Made by a program: the position numbers and the translations under genes. This document shows, piece by piece, positions 30,626 to 41,905 of a stretch of DNA of 64,000 nt. The DNA is from Gracilaria domingensis. Its lineage: Eukaryota > Rhodophyta > Florideophyceae > Gracilariales > Gracilariaceae. The notes below the pieces were generated by a model, which saw only the letters and a program-made list of their open reading frames with translations, was not told the origin of the DNA and made no database searches. Position 1 is the stretch's first letter; every line of letters starts with the position of its first letter. The stretch is taken from the NCBI GenBank assembly GCA_022539475.1, contig VCMS01000039.1, positions 124,001 through 188,000 on the forward strand, in the 5' to 3' direction.

Positions 30626-32828
30626 ATGGCGTCTAACCAGCAGAAAACGAAGTTTAATGGATGTCAGGGAAAGAAGAAATGGAACCAACCGTCAAAAGCG
30701 AGTTTTCTTGCACCAAAAATAAATGCACTCCATTCGGGAGTTACAAGTGCAAAGAGATACTACATCGCCGCCCGGTTCCCGTACTCGGGCCCCTTTGAGG
30801 CACCATCTGCACCAGAAAGCATCTCCTCGTTGACATGGATGTAAGCCACCCTCTCTGCAATATTGAATCGCTTCAAGCTACAGATCTCGCTGCTGTTAAC
30901 CAGAAGAATACTCAGAATCACGAGGCACCAACGGATCCGACGAAGAAGGACGGCTCCAGGCAGTTCAGCACTATGTTAGCGAAAATGCCTCCAACCGTAC
31001 ATCCATATTAGATCGCTTGCCACAGCAACAAAAGCAATACGCAGACGCACAATTCAAGTCTTTTATGGATCATTGTCGATGTTCAACGCGTTGCGGTTTC
31101 GAAGGATATCGCCGTCTCTCCTACTCGTTCTCTTCGATGAGTGAAAAAGAACAAACTAATGCAGTGCGTTGCATTCTTTTAGCACCATGCGCACCGCCAG
31201 ACGCCGCTAACGAGCTAATGGTCACACCCACCTCGTAGTCACAATCCCGAAAACGCTCTCGTAGTGCGGCCAAAAAACCTGGAAGAGTTTCCACAAGGTA
31301 CGCAATACGAGGTATCTCTTTTGTAGCAGTGCGTTCGCTGCGATAGTTCAGATGCACCCAAAGACCGTGAGTGACTACAGCAACCGTGTGGCGACTTCGA
31401 GCGACTTTGTGGTGCACAGAACGTACGAAAACAGAAGAAGAAGAGGTGCATTTTCTGTGCAATCTCTTATAGCTCTTAATTTTCTTCAAAGTTACTCAGA
31501 TGTAAACGCGATGGCGTTTCCCACAGGAAGGGGCTCTAGAGATGACATGCCTCTAATGTTGCTACCAAGCGCTACAACAATTGTAGGAGTATACGACAGA
31601 TTCCAACAAGAATGGAAAGCGCTGATCGATGCGCATTTCGAAACGACTACATGTTCCCAAAGCAAACCCCAATGTCCTTTAACCCAGAACGCCCTTTCGA
31701 AAAGTATAGCATAAGCATATGCCAACATTAAGGATAATTAAATCGAGCAGCGATTTCTGTAATACATGTAAAACTCTGCAGAATGAAATTAACGTTGTTT
31801 CAAACATACCGACCGGCAGGGCATTGCTCGAGGCTAGGACGAAGCATCGAGCAGAGGCAGCGCACGAATTTAAGAATTATAAGACCGTCCAAGCAGCTGC
31901 CCAAGATCAGCAGAGCCCTCTGCACATCGTTTTTGATTTCGCCGAGAAGATTCTTTTGCCACACTTACTTCGGCAGCCAGGCCAATTGCATTTTGTTACA
32001 AGGCTGAAGTTTGACTTTTTCGGCTGTCATGTCAGCAGTGTACTGGAATCACGGATATCTACGGGCTTTCTGAAGGCCATTGGCCAGGCCATAAGACTGC
32101 GAATGAGGTATACTCTATGCTGTGCAATACGATAAGGGCCTATGAGGAAAACAGAGATTCAGTTCGAAGCATTCGACTTCACGCTGACAACTGCAGCGGA
32201 CAGAACAAAAATCGATATGTTCTTTTTTTATCCTCTATGGAGAGTGATTATGAAATATGAGGATTCTATTGTGCTGCACTTTCTGGTTGCTGGTCACACG
32301 AAGAACGTCTGTGACGGTTCTTTTGGATTGGTCAAGAAACGTTTGAAGCAACGAAATGTTTTCTCTCCGTCCGACATGATGAAGGCGATTGATAATAGTT
32401 CGTCTATGAATCACGTCTTTTGCAGGAATAGTATTGACTGGACTAACTGGAAGGACTTTTGGTGTGGTTTCCTTACTGTTTCGAGTTCTTTTCGGATTAC
32501 AAAGTATCATGTATTTGGGTTTTCTGCAGACGATCCTGGGTTGGCGACTGTAAAAGCGTTCTCGAACAGTTGTCAGGGGTCAAAAGTTAAGCTGTTGAAG
32601 AGAGGAACTACGTTTGAAGCTATCCGAACCGTTTCGTCGCACTCCAGCTTGCGCGATTTCAAATGCACTCCCGCAAAACTAATAGACGTACCGTCGCCTC
32701 AGGAGGGAATAGAGAGAGTTATCTCGTTAAGAATATACTGGATAGCCACTATCCGCACAACGCGGAGCTTCACTCTTCTTATCTCGATAGCGGAGCTAAT
32801 TGGACCGAAGGGCCTTAAGTTGTTTTGA
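30626..32828 (+). pseudogene. Transposon-associated gene with LHADNCSGQNKNR motif (DUF7869-like), broken
   Basis: Several plus-strand frames follow the order of a family found in transposon-like proteins of protists and animals. A basic start (MASNQQKTKFNGCQGKKKW) is followed by a segment about proline/glycine-rich residues and LLPSATTIVGVYDRF near 31550. Then comes a cysteine pair RIIKSSSDFCNTCKTLQNEI (about 31725-31785), HIVFDFAEKILLP (about 31925), and the signature LHADNCSGQNKNRYVL (about 32175-32225). In another frame RVIMKYEDSIVLHFLVAGHT, DGSFGLVKKRL and KYHVFGFSADDPGL follow. The HADN and VAGHT motifs are recalled as the conserved core, thought to be a DDE-type nuclease fold. The gene is split over at least three frames with stops, so it is a pseudogene. 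The domain name is from memory. Confidence 0.55.
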
Positions 32829-33004
32829 GCATATCTTCGCAACGCTTGTGCCAATCTGAGTGGCGTAAAATTTTTCTTGTTGCGTTAGACATGGTTTAGG
32901 CAAGTCGTTTCGACGCCCACATCGGTCCAGGAACAGTATTTTGCGTCTTTGTCCAGTTCCGCGTTTTCGCAATAAGGAGTAATAAAAGTGGAACGACACA
33001 CATA

Positions 33005-33611
33005 TTACCTTCACGTGTTATAAGACTTATTTGCCTGCGCTGCAAAATAATTTTTTATTTCACCCCGCGGTACTGTATGCAAACCCCTGATCGACAGGCC
33101 CATAAGGCGTATCTGCATTGTGTTTCCAAAGCTTGCAAGCAAAACTGCCACCTGCATCGACTCTTGCACAGGACTTCCCATGGCTTCAAGTCTGCCAAAC
33201 ACAGACTCCATTCCGTCAATGTACTCCGACATGCTGACGTCTTCAGAGTGCGATTTATGGTGCAACTGAGTCTGCAGTTGCACTCTAGTAGCACTGTTTG
33301 TGGTTGCATACCGTTTCTTCAACTTTGCGTACATTCGGTACGGATTACAGCGGTCTGACGATACAGTCCGCAATGGTTTGTCGTCCAAAGCTTGGAAAAG
33401 AAATATTCTTGACTTCGCCACCCTAAGCTTCGTCTCATTTTCAAGTTCTTCTTCACCATGGGCTGTGAAGGGGTCTTTCACCACTGTCGACAACAGTTCC
33501 TTCGATTCCAACAGTGCTTCAAATCACATTTGCCATAGAACAAAGTCCCCTCCTCGCTGAGCCTTGAAACGAGGTGCCTGCTTCGAACTATCCCCTTCTG
33601 ACATGACAAAA
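33005..33611 (-). mobile_element. Copia gag relic (broken fragment)
   Basis: The minus strand reads MSEGDSSKQAPRFKAQRGGD and FVLWQM, then a UBN2-type copia gag: AKSRIFLFQALDDKPLRTV, CNPYRMYAKLKKRYATTNSA, then SMSEYIDGMESVFGRLEAMG. No protease, integrase or RT is attached and no LTRs were recognised, so only the gag part of a copia element survives. It is broken. Confidence 0.7.
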
Positions 33612-33926
33612 CCGTGTGGCGCCGGAATCGGTTCCCGGGGCCATGCTATCACTGATGACTTGAGTGGAGAGAGACTGGGCGAATATTTGGCCCTTTACTC
33701 ATCTACCCGACAATGGTAGCTCTTATGTAGTGTTTGTAGTACTGTAAAACCCTGTGAAAACCAGTACTTCTATGACAAAGCATAGAACAAGGAGCTTAAG
33801 ATCCACACAATTCATTGTAGCGATATTCTACAAAAGTATCTGCTAACGTAACACCTGACAATTCAATGCAAGACTCTGTAATCTCATCAAAGCGCCCATA
33901 CAGTTGGAACCAAACCTCAACCGGAT
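33612..33926. other. Spacer, nothing recognised
   Basis: Short frames only. It lies upstream (minus sense) of the gag relic and could include its leader or LTR, but no repeat partner was found in the window. Confidence 0.3.
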
Positions 33927-34284
33927 TTTTGCTAACATAAACACTGCTCATTCGCGCTGATTTCCCAATCACTTCCAGATAGCAGGGCGGTGGGACAGCC
34001 ACTGGTGGGGCACACTGCTGTGGTGGAGTGCGTTGCGCTGAGCTGCGACGGGAGGCGAGTGGCGTCCGGGTCGGTCGACGGGATTGTGCGCGTGTGGGAC
34101 GCGCAGAGTGGAGAGGAGATGGCGCGCCACCGGCTGCCCGATGGCGTGCCGGGCAGCGTGGCGTTCAGCGCCGACGGCACGCGCGTGGCGTACGCGTCGT
34201 ATGCCCACGCGGGCAGGCCGCATTTGTTACGCACCGATGATCTCTTGCGAGGCGAGCGCAGAGAACGCGCGCCTCGTTTGTGGC
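33927..34284 (+). pseudogene. WD40-repeat gene, fragment A (left flank of copia element C3)
   Basis: The open frame reads PDSRAVGQPLVGHTAVVECV, ALSCDGRRVASGSVDGIVRV, WDAQSGEE. This is a textbook WD40 unit (GH dipeptide, S/D-rich turn, DG, closing VRVWD). It is followed by a second unit, GVPGSVAFSADGTRVAYAS. The unit is very GC-rich with strong third-position GC, unlike the surrounding retroelements. The frame is cut at 34284 by a copia insertion; the paralogous sequence at 47040-47249 shows the uninterrupted form. WD40 propellers are protein-binding scaffolds, often the C-terminal sensor of STAND proteins. Upstream exons are not seen. Confidence 0.65.
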
Positions 34285-34600
34285 TGATGATCGGCGAGCG
34301 CGAAGCGACACACGCGCAGCGCGAGCTATCGAATACACACTCTGACCTAAGGAATATCGGAACGACCCTAAGCGATATCCGTTCCACGGGCCAAGTCGAT
34401 AGCGCGCTGTATCCTCCCCGCGGTCCACCACTCACCCCGAGTACTGGGAACCGGACCCCGGACAGCTTAAGTAGCTAGAGAGGATAGCCTCTGCAAGTAA
34501 AGGAGCCTCCCCAATGAATATGAATTTTACAAACCACTTCCGACCTTGCTAACTGCATCCTCGCTGCATCACGCAGACTCACTCCAAAAGTAGACCATCA
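34285..34600 (+). repeat. Left (5') LTR of copia element C3
   Basis: Begins TGATGATCGGCGAGCG and ends AGTAGACCATCA, 316 bp. Matches 40433-40748 except for about a dozen substitutions. Confidence 0.93.
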
Positions 34601-34639
34601 ATCGGTCGACCTCTTTTGGATCAACCAACCGCCATAACC

Positions 34640-36700
34640 ATGGACCCTCCGGAGACTAACCAGTCTACCACCGACCAAGCTGGCCCCTCCAATCCTTCCC
34701 CCGCCGTTCTCGCTTCCGCGAACATCTCTCCGTCCACTCCCGCCTCCAGGAACATTGATCCTACCGCCGCATCCGACACAGTACAGTCGCTGATCTTCCA
34801 GGATGTTTCTTCTCCAACCAGTACTGCCAATCTGTACTCATTCCTACCGCGCACCGTCCTTGATTCTACGCATTAACGTAATTATGGTGCCGTCGTCCGT
34901 GAAATACTGCGCAATGAACCGTCTCCGGATCAGCTCATGCAGTTACTGCGTTCCGACCTAGACCCGCTGCTTCTTTGCGCACCGACCGTTCGCAAGAACT
35001 GTAATTGTGCGCGTGCTCTCGAGAACAAGCTAAAACAATTTGGCTTTAAACTCCCGGATCCAGCAGTTCTCACCAGCCCGATAATGCGTGTTGCACACAC
35101 TATATACAAGGAAGGGAACAACGAAGAAGCCTATCGCACCGTTTACATGCATATCGTTGAGAAACGATCGCATCCGTGGGATACTACTGCAGCAAGCGCT
35201 GCTCCCGCTGCAGCGAGCTTTGCTCTTCCTAACCCTCCCAATCCGTCTCCGAAATCCATCCCGTACCAGCTAGTCCCACCACCCGTCTCTATTGCACCTT
35301 CCAGTGGAACCCAATTCCTGTCGCAGCTGTTTGCCCCACCTGGCGCCAATGTGACCGTCAGCCAAGGAACTCAGCAGCCTCCAGCCTCACTCAACCAAGT
35401 ACCTCAGCAATCACCCGCGGTTTCCACCCTTGGTACCACCTTTGCCCAAATGCAAGATTCATTTGCCCGGCTCCAGACTGACCATTCCTCCCAATATAAC
35501 CAGCTTCGTCACCTCGTATCCAACATGGCGATACAGCTCCAATCCCAGCAACCGTCCCAACAGATCCCCGTTTCCATTGGTGTCTCGGCCCCCCTGCCAA
35601 ACCCTGTCCATCCAGCCACCACTCCCTTTCCTGCAGCTTCAGCCCCTGTACCCACTGCATCTTTTGTCCCAGCTCCTTCCCCAACCATTCGTCCCATCTA
35701 CACTCCTGTCCCAGCCTACTCGCAACCCGCGACTTCCATCCCACCTCCTCCACCCCAGCAAAATCCCGCCCTTAATATCCACCAGAATGTTCCCAACCTC
35801 TTAGGGCAGTCCTATGCCTCTGGATCAATCAATCCCGGAGCAAACCCCAACCATCCTGGAACCACGAGCCCTTACAACAACGACGACTCAAACAGGGCAT
35901 ACAGTTTTCAAAAGGCGTCCCAACAGGCATTGACCTATTTCAAGGACCGCCGTTTTAGTGGCACTATTCAACAATCATGGGCTCATACCTCGCTTGAGTT
36001 CGAAGAGTACATCCTTGAGGTTTACAATCTCAACGCTAGAGAAGCGCTTCAGCTTCTTCCCTTCACACTCGATGGGGACGCTCGTAATTTCTACAACCTC
36101 TACATTCGCCCAGTTGCAGTGAACTACGAACATGCAAAACAACTCATGATGCAGACCTATGACACAGAAGCAACCCGACGCCGTATACAAAATCACCTGC
36201 AGAACATTAGGTTGAGCCAATTATTAGATGGCACGACGTAAATTAACGATGCATTCTTCAAGCTCACCGCCGAGCTCCAAAAGAACTTTGATCGTTTACC
36301 GCGCTACTTTCAGGACGAAAACTATAAGAAGGAACTCCTCATCGCTGCTCTAGTTGGCCAAGACTCGTGCAAGGACGAAATCAAGAAGCCGTCCGCATCA
36401 CACCCGACCTTCCATTCACTCACCAATTCCCTGGCCGACATTGCTCAGCGATTCTGTTCCCAAGAGAAGAGTACTGGGAACGAGCGTGCCATCTTCGGTA
36501 ACGTCGACAAACCCTCCTCCCTTAACTACGCCAGTCCCGCTACGGTCGCCCTCCTACGCGCTACAACCACCGGACTAAACCTTTCTTTCGCCGCTCGAAT
36601 CAACCTCGGCATTACAAGCAACACCGTACGAGCGATCATTGCTATTATTGCAAGCAGAAAGGCCATTTCAAAGGGGAATGTCCACATTATCGTCGCGGCC
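34640..36700 (+). CDS. Element C3 gag region (part of a broken element)
   Basis: The N-terminal part and a long Pro/Ser/Thr/Gln-rich segment are followed by a capsid-like region: SFQKASQQALTYFKDRRFSG, EFEEYILEVYNLNAREALQL, TLDGDARNFYNLYIRP. A similar order occurs in element C4 (LPTMLDGAALKFYLRNYRDG), supporting gag identity. Coordinates are rounded to the recognisable region. Confidence 0.65.
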
Positions 36701-37159
36701 GCAAACTTCATCGTACTCTTCACACCCAGCTGATATCCCAATCCGAAAGTCTACCAAACGATGTTAACGTTGCAAGACAAATGCATGCAACACTTTGTGC
36801 TGCCCTTGTTGATCACGCTGAAGACCTCGACGATGATAACCTCGCTGATTCAGCCGCTTCTGTCCTGCTTCTTGACGAATTCACTGACTTCGAAGATTCT
36901 GCCGATCACCACGATGCCGATGACAACCCTGTTGAAGTCAACATTAACCTCACAGACTTCTTTTCGACGTCCTCAACACTTCACGCTTCCACCAAAACCG
37001 ATGTTCGTCAACTTGAGACTGAGGATTTTTAACTGGAGACCCGACCCGCCGCCTCGTCTCCACCATTAGGCGATCCCCCTTTCAACACTTCCCTCGCACC
37101 TTACTTCACGCAGCCCGCCCCGAACCTGAACCCATTATTGCGTGCCACTCCTCCCTTGT

Positions 37160-40100
37160 GAGAACAGCCCCACCAATAGTTTGGCCCCCCGACACCATGC
37201 ACACCTTCGCTCCCATCCACCGACCTTCCCATCTTGGTCCTACAGCAGCATTGGACACTACCACCCAACACCGCGAGATGCCTACAAGTACAATTTTTTG
37301 GTCTCAGTTTGCGATTTCCGAGATCCACAGCACTTCCCCAACCACATTCCATGGCGCATGTATTGATTCCGGCGCAGCTAAATCCGTAATCGGACACCTG
37401 CAGGCCCGGCTACTTGCTACCAACTCCACCGACACCTCAATCCACGATGTCCTAGTCCGTTCTCTCGAACACTTCAAGTTCGCGGACACAGTCCTACCCT
37501 CACTAGGGACAATTTCCATCAACATCCCCCTACCCGACGGAAACTTCCTGGGCCTCGCCATCGATGTCGTAGAAGCCTCGATTCCCCTTCTTCTAGGCCT
37601 TGATGTCGGAGAGTACCATCATTTTGTCCTTGACATGAAGCTCCGCACTCTCACCTCCCTTGGAGCCGACTGGTCCATTCATCTGACCAAGAAATATGGC
37701 CACCTATTTATCCTCTGGGATATATGCGAGCCCGCAACGATACTCCACACTTCAATTAGCCCCTTCACGCAGAAGGAGCTGCAGAAGCTGCACCTCACCC
37801 TCTACCATCCATCTACTTCCAAGCTCCTCAAGCTTCTCAAACGCACTTCCATCAAACAAGTAGACAGCAGCACACACGCGATACTGAAAGAAATCGCCGT
37901 TGCATGCGACACTTGCCAGACCATGCGCACGAAGCCCCTACGCTTCCGCGTCACCATACCCTCGGAGAAGGTCACCTTCAAGAACAAGATCTCGTTAGAT
38001 CTCATGTTATTGCATGAACTTGGCAAGAAACACCCTGTTCTACACGTTGTAGATATGGAAACTGGATTCTCGAATGCCGCTTTTGTCCCCGGACAATCCA
38101 CGGAAGTTGTGTGGAACACCTTTCTTGTCTGTTGGCTCACAGTTTACACTGGAGCTCCCAACACCCAACATGTTGACCAAGGCAGTCCTTTCACTTCTAA
38201 GGCTTGGACTGACATGGCTACCGCTCTCGGTATTTCCGTAGTCACCTCTGGTGTCGAAAGTCATAACACCCTTGGCATTGGAGAACGCTATCACGAACCT
38301 TGCGAAGACTGTACAACAAAGTCTCGATGGACTTTCCGCAACTCCTCCGCGACGTTCGTTTGCGTCTCGCTGTCAAAGCCCTCAACGATACGATGGGCCC
38401 CGACGGCCTTGTCCCCTCCCTTCTGGTTCTTGGAACTCTCCCCCGGCTCACCCCATCCCATTCGAACCACAAGGAACAACAAATTCGCCTCAGAGCGCTT
38501 GCAGCCGCTCGCCACGAATATGCTTCCATTGTAGCAAAACTTCGCGTGACAGAAGCACTATGCGCAATAACACCCCCCGCCGCGCAGTTCAAGTTCACAC
38601 CCAATTCATGGGTCCGCGTCTACCGCGAGAAAGCCAAAATCTTTCTTGGTCCATACCGTGTTGTCCTCGTTGACGACAAGCAGCTCCACGTGCGCACACC
38701 TTCTGGAATACAACAGTTTTCCATCTCACAATGCATCCCATCCGACCTTTTCCTCGACAAAACCATTGCAAACCGCTTTAAAGCACAATTCGATGTGTTC
38801 ACCACCCCCGACCATACCGAACCTTCTGGTCCCCCTGCCATTCTGATCAACGACATCCTAAACCCTCGTGACCCTCGATAGAACTTGCCCGAGTTCATCC
38901 CAGCTCGAAAACGCGAACTAGAAGGACTGGCTGACCGTCAGGTCTACACCATCATCACCCTCGCAGACGCTCGTGCCGAGTGCCACGCGCACAATGAAGA
39001 GCCGAACGTCATCGGTTCCCGTTCGGTCCTCACCATCAAGAACAGCGAAACATTAATGCCAACATATAAGGCACGCCTTATCTCTCAAGGCCACTCCGAT
39101 AGGGAAAAGGGCAACATTGTCCACGACTCCCGCTCTTTCCGGCTCCAGACCGTTCGCTTCATCACCGTAGTCTCCAAAACACTTGGCTTCCGCCTTTGGT
39201 CGCGTGACATAACACTCGCTTACCTTCAAGACAATGAACCCATCCAACGCCGCGCTTACCTCTGTCCTCCCCCTGAAGTACACCTATCGCCCGACACCCT
39301 ACTAAAGCTCCATCGTACCCTGTACGGCCTCACCGAATCCGGCGATTACTGGTACCACACAATAACCGAACACACCCTCAAGGATCTTAAGATGATCAAA
39401 GCATCTTCGGACCATGCTCTCTTTCTCAAGAAAGATCGCTCTGGCGCACTCGACGGGCTCATGGGCACCTACGTTGACGAATGCCTACAAGGTGGCAACG
39501 ACAAATTTAAGCAGCTTACGGACAAAACCGCCGAGAAGTTCGACTCTAGGCCCACTCAGCACGACTCCTTTCTCTACGCCGGCCTATACATCGACACCCC
39601 CGCACGTAGTATTGAACTACACCAACGTCCTCAAATTGACCTACTCAAACATCTCCCGGATGACGCTTCATATAAATCCTTCAAATCTCTATTAATGAAG
39701 GTGAACTGGATTGTTTACACCCGCCCAGACATCGCTTGCCGCAGTGCACAACATGCACAAGTAACTGAACAACTTTTCGATTGCTCACACATCCGCTCCC
39801 TCAACAGCATTGTCAAACATTTAAAGAAAAACCGCGAAGTATCCATCAAGCACCAGGAACTCGATGCGAACACAGTCTATCTGCGTATCTATTCTGACGG
39901 TTCTTTCGCAAACAACCCTGACTTGTCGTCACTATTGGGATACATAATCATGTTATGTGACTCTGCAGGACGCTGCAACATTCTGACGTACAGGAGCTAC
40001 AAGAGCAAACGCGTTGTTTGCGCCATCCTTGGCGCTGAGATATACGCTTTCGCTGACGCTTTTGACGCAGCATTTATACTCAAGAAGGACTTAGAGGAAT

Positions 40101-40270
40101 GTTTTAATCGTTCTATCAGGATCTGCATGCTGACCGACACCCGTTCCATCTTCGACACAATTACCAAGGCGTCTTATACGCGCGAGAAGCGACTCATGAT
40201 CGACCTAGCTGCCGCACGTGAAGCGTACCAGCGCGACGAGATATCCGATATTGGTCACATCCTCCGCCGC
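37160..40270 (+). CDS. Element C3 protease, integrase, RT and RNase H region (part of a broken element)
   Basis: Recognisable in order are CIDSGAAKSVIGHL (protease), LYHPSTSKLLKLLKRTS and AVACDTCQTMRTK (integrase zinc region), HVVDMETGFSNAAFVPGQST and NTQHVDQGSPFTSK (integrase core), SRDITLAYLQDNEP and LHRTLYGLTESG (RT), and YSDGSFANNPDLSSLLGYII with AILGAEIYAFADAFDAAF (RNase H). This is the copia order. Coordinates are rounded. Confidence 0.8.
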
Positions 40271-40432
40271 TAAAATTGTGCAGATCCGCTGACGAAGCCC
40301 AAGCCCTGCACCGCGCTCGACTCGTTACTGAAAACCGGACGAGTTGACCACCCGGTTGAGCAATGGATTGTTCGCAGCTCTGGCAGTGTACTTTCGCGCT
40401 GCTCTTCGCCTTGAAGAAGAAAGAAGAGCCAC

Positions 40433-40748
40433 TGATGATCAGCGAGCGCGAAGCGACACACGCGCAGCGCGAGCTACCGAATACACACTCTCGCCTAAGG
40501 AATATCGGAACGACCCTAAGCGATATCCCTTCCACGAGCCAAGTCGATAGCGCGCTGTATCCTCCCCGCGGTCCACCACTCACCCCAAGTACTGGGAACG
40601 GGACCCCGGACAGCTTAAGTAGCTAGAGAGGATAGCCTCTGCAAGTAAAGGAGCCTCCCCAATGAATATGAATTTTACAAACCACTTCCCACCTTGCTAA
40701 CCGCATCCTTGCTGCATCACGCAGACTCAATCCAAAAGTAGACCATCA
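40433..40748 (+). repeat. Right (3') LTR of copia element C3
   Basis: Begins TGATGATCAGCGAGCG and ends AGTAGACCATCA, followed by the target duplication gtggc at 40749-40753. Confidence 0.93.
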
Positions 40749-40753
40749 GTGGC

Positions 40754-40908
40754 GGCGTTGTGGGGGCGCACAGTGGCGCCACCCGTTGCGGGACCTGGCA
40801 CCAAATAAAATGAAAGACCGTTCCGGCGAGTGCCAGACCCGCCGGCGGTCAACGCGTACACCTTATCGATCGGCCCCGCTCGCCCCGCACCGCCGCTTCC
40901 AATATGGT
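40754..40908 (+). repeat. WD40-associated repeat module, copy A (right part)
   Basis: This continues the sequence interrupted at 34284 and matches 47095-47249 closely: cacagtggcgcc, ccaaataaaatg, ctccggcgagtg/ttccggcgagtg, cgccggcggtcaacgcg, ccttatcgatc. The whole module (34222-34284 plus this part) is about 210 bp and occurs uninterrupted at 47040-47249. It contains an aataaaa word, possibly a polyadenylation signal. Confidence 0.7.
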
Positions 40909-40910
40909 AG

Positions 40911-41201
40911 CATTCGCTGACAATCGCGATCCCGCCACCTACCACCGCACTGCGCGGCGCGGCCGCCGACGCGCGCCGCAACTGCTATCTATCTTTCTTT
41001 CTAGATCTACCGCACGCGCTACTCGTCGCCGATCACAACGTCTATCGCTTCGCGCACTATCACGCTTCCGCCTTTCGCACGCACGAAGAAGCCATTACCC
41101 TCAACGACGACCCTACCGCCAATTTCTGCAGCTCTGCAGGCTCGTCCCGCCGCACTACCGCGCTCGAGCTGGAACTGGCCCGCCTACCTATTGGTTGGTA
41201 G
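40911..41201 (+). CDS. Unrecognised open frame, possible exon
   Basis: The frame containing 40926 is open from just after a TAG at 40908-40910 to a TAG at 41199-41201. It reads IAIPPPTTALRGAAADARRN, CYLSFFLDLPHALLVADHNV, YRFAHYHASAFRTHEEAITL, then NDDPTANFCSS and ALELELARLPIGW. There is no ATG at a sensible place, so it would be an internal or last exon. The composition looks like real coding sequence. No family recognised. It lies directly downstream of the WD40-associated module and may belong to the same host locus. Confidence 0.35.
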   Translation, partial: HSLTIAIPPPTTALRGAAADARRNCYLSFFLDLPHALLVADHNVYRFAHYHASAFRTHEEAITLNDDPTANFCSSAGSSRRTTALELELARLPIGW

Positions 41202-41700
41202 TGGCTGATGCGGATGCACGCTATTGCGCTGCGCTCTTGACCAGTCCGCTGAACTGTTGGTTAGTTGTGGCTGAGAGGCGTGGCGGTGGCTTCATCTACT
41301 TGCGCGTGCGCCGGTGCCCCCTACCAGCGGCGGGCGGACTTGGGTACAGCCCTTGCTCCAGCTCGCCCACACACATACGTCAAGTATGTCTGGGTATCTG
41401 CGCCACGCTTACGGAACAGCCGCACATGGACATCTTCCTGAGGTTACTGGTCACTTTTCTTCACTATGGATCATCAAATACTACTGTTTAGGCTACTGGT
41501 TCGCATGCGCCGCATGAAGCCTAACTTTTCTCTTGCGTAATCGAAAACGCGCGGCATCTTACATGAGACTTTACATTGTTTTCTGGATGAGTCATCTTTG
41601 TGGTTCCGCATTCAAACACTAACTTTGGATGAACTTTCGAGCATCAATTCACCTAGACTGGACACAACTTGACACTTCCAGTCACATGAAGCGTTGCCGT
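41202..41700. other. Spacer, nothing recognised
   Basis: The plus strand contains the near-repeated words ttggttggtagtggctgatg (41191) and gttggttagttgtggctgag (41257), which may be a short tandem relic. No gene is supported. Confidence 0.3.
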
Positions 41701-41701
41701 T

Positions 41702-41905
41702 TTGGAGCCGCCACACACGCAACTTCTGTCACCATTTTTTATTCTTGGCATTGGTCGGTACATTATCGACATCAACCGTTCCATCCGCTCACCGCTCGAA
41801 GTTTCGAAGTTCCGTCAACCACGGGGTCTCTTCATCGACCACCATCATCGTCGTGTTGTAATTTTTCTTGGTGATACTGGGGCTCCGCCCGGCAACGCCG
41901 CGTAG
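41702..41905 (+). CDS. Short ORF with one possible NHL-like repeat
   Basis: The 67-codon frame includes FRQPRGLFIDHHHRRVVIFL followed by GDTGAPPG. This resembles one NHL propeller unit (P-G-hydrophobic-D..HRV.V....G). A single unit is weak evidence. It could be the decayed remnant of a beta-propeller gene truncated by the copia relic that follows, or a chance frame. Confidence 0.2.
   Translation: MEPPHTQLLSPFFILGIGRYIIDINRSIRSPLEVSKFRQPRGLFIDHHHRRVVIFLGDTGAPPGNAA

Larger units (their letters stand above)
34285..40748 (+). mobile_element. Ty1/copia LTR retrotransposon (element C3), broken
   Basis: Two 316-bp TG..CA LTRs are flanked by exact 5-bp repeats gtggc (34280-34284 and 40749-40753). 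Interior on the plus strand: a proline-rich gag (about 34640-36700), protease-like CIDSGAAKSVIG (about 37360), integrase (about 37780-38870; CDTCQTM, HVDQGSPFTSKAW), then RT (about 38890-39800; LHRTLYGLTESGDYW) and RNase H (about 39880-40260; YSDGSFANNPDLSSLLGY). The two LTRs differ at about a dozen of 316 positions, so the insertion is clearly older than C2 and C4. It is broken, with several breaks. Its RT/RNase H resembles that of C4, so the two belong to one clade. It interrupts WD40 fragment A. Confidence 0.93.

Noticed and set aside
33796-34002. 68-codon minus-strand ORF overlapping WD40 fragment A
   Set aside because: No recognisable family; the plus-strand WD40 frame is much better supported in the overlap.
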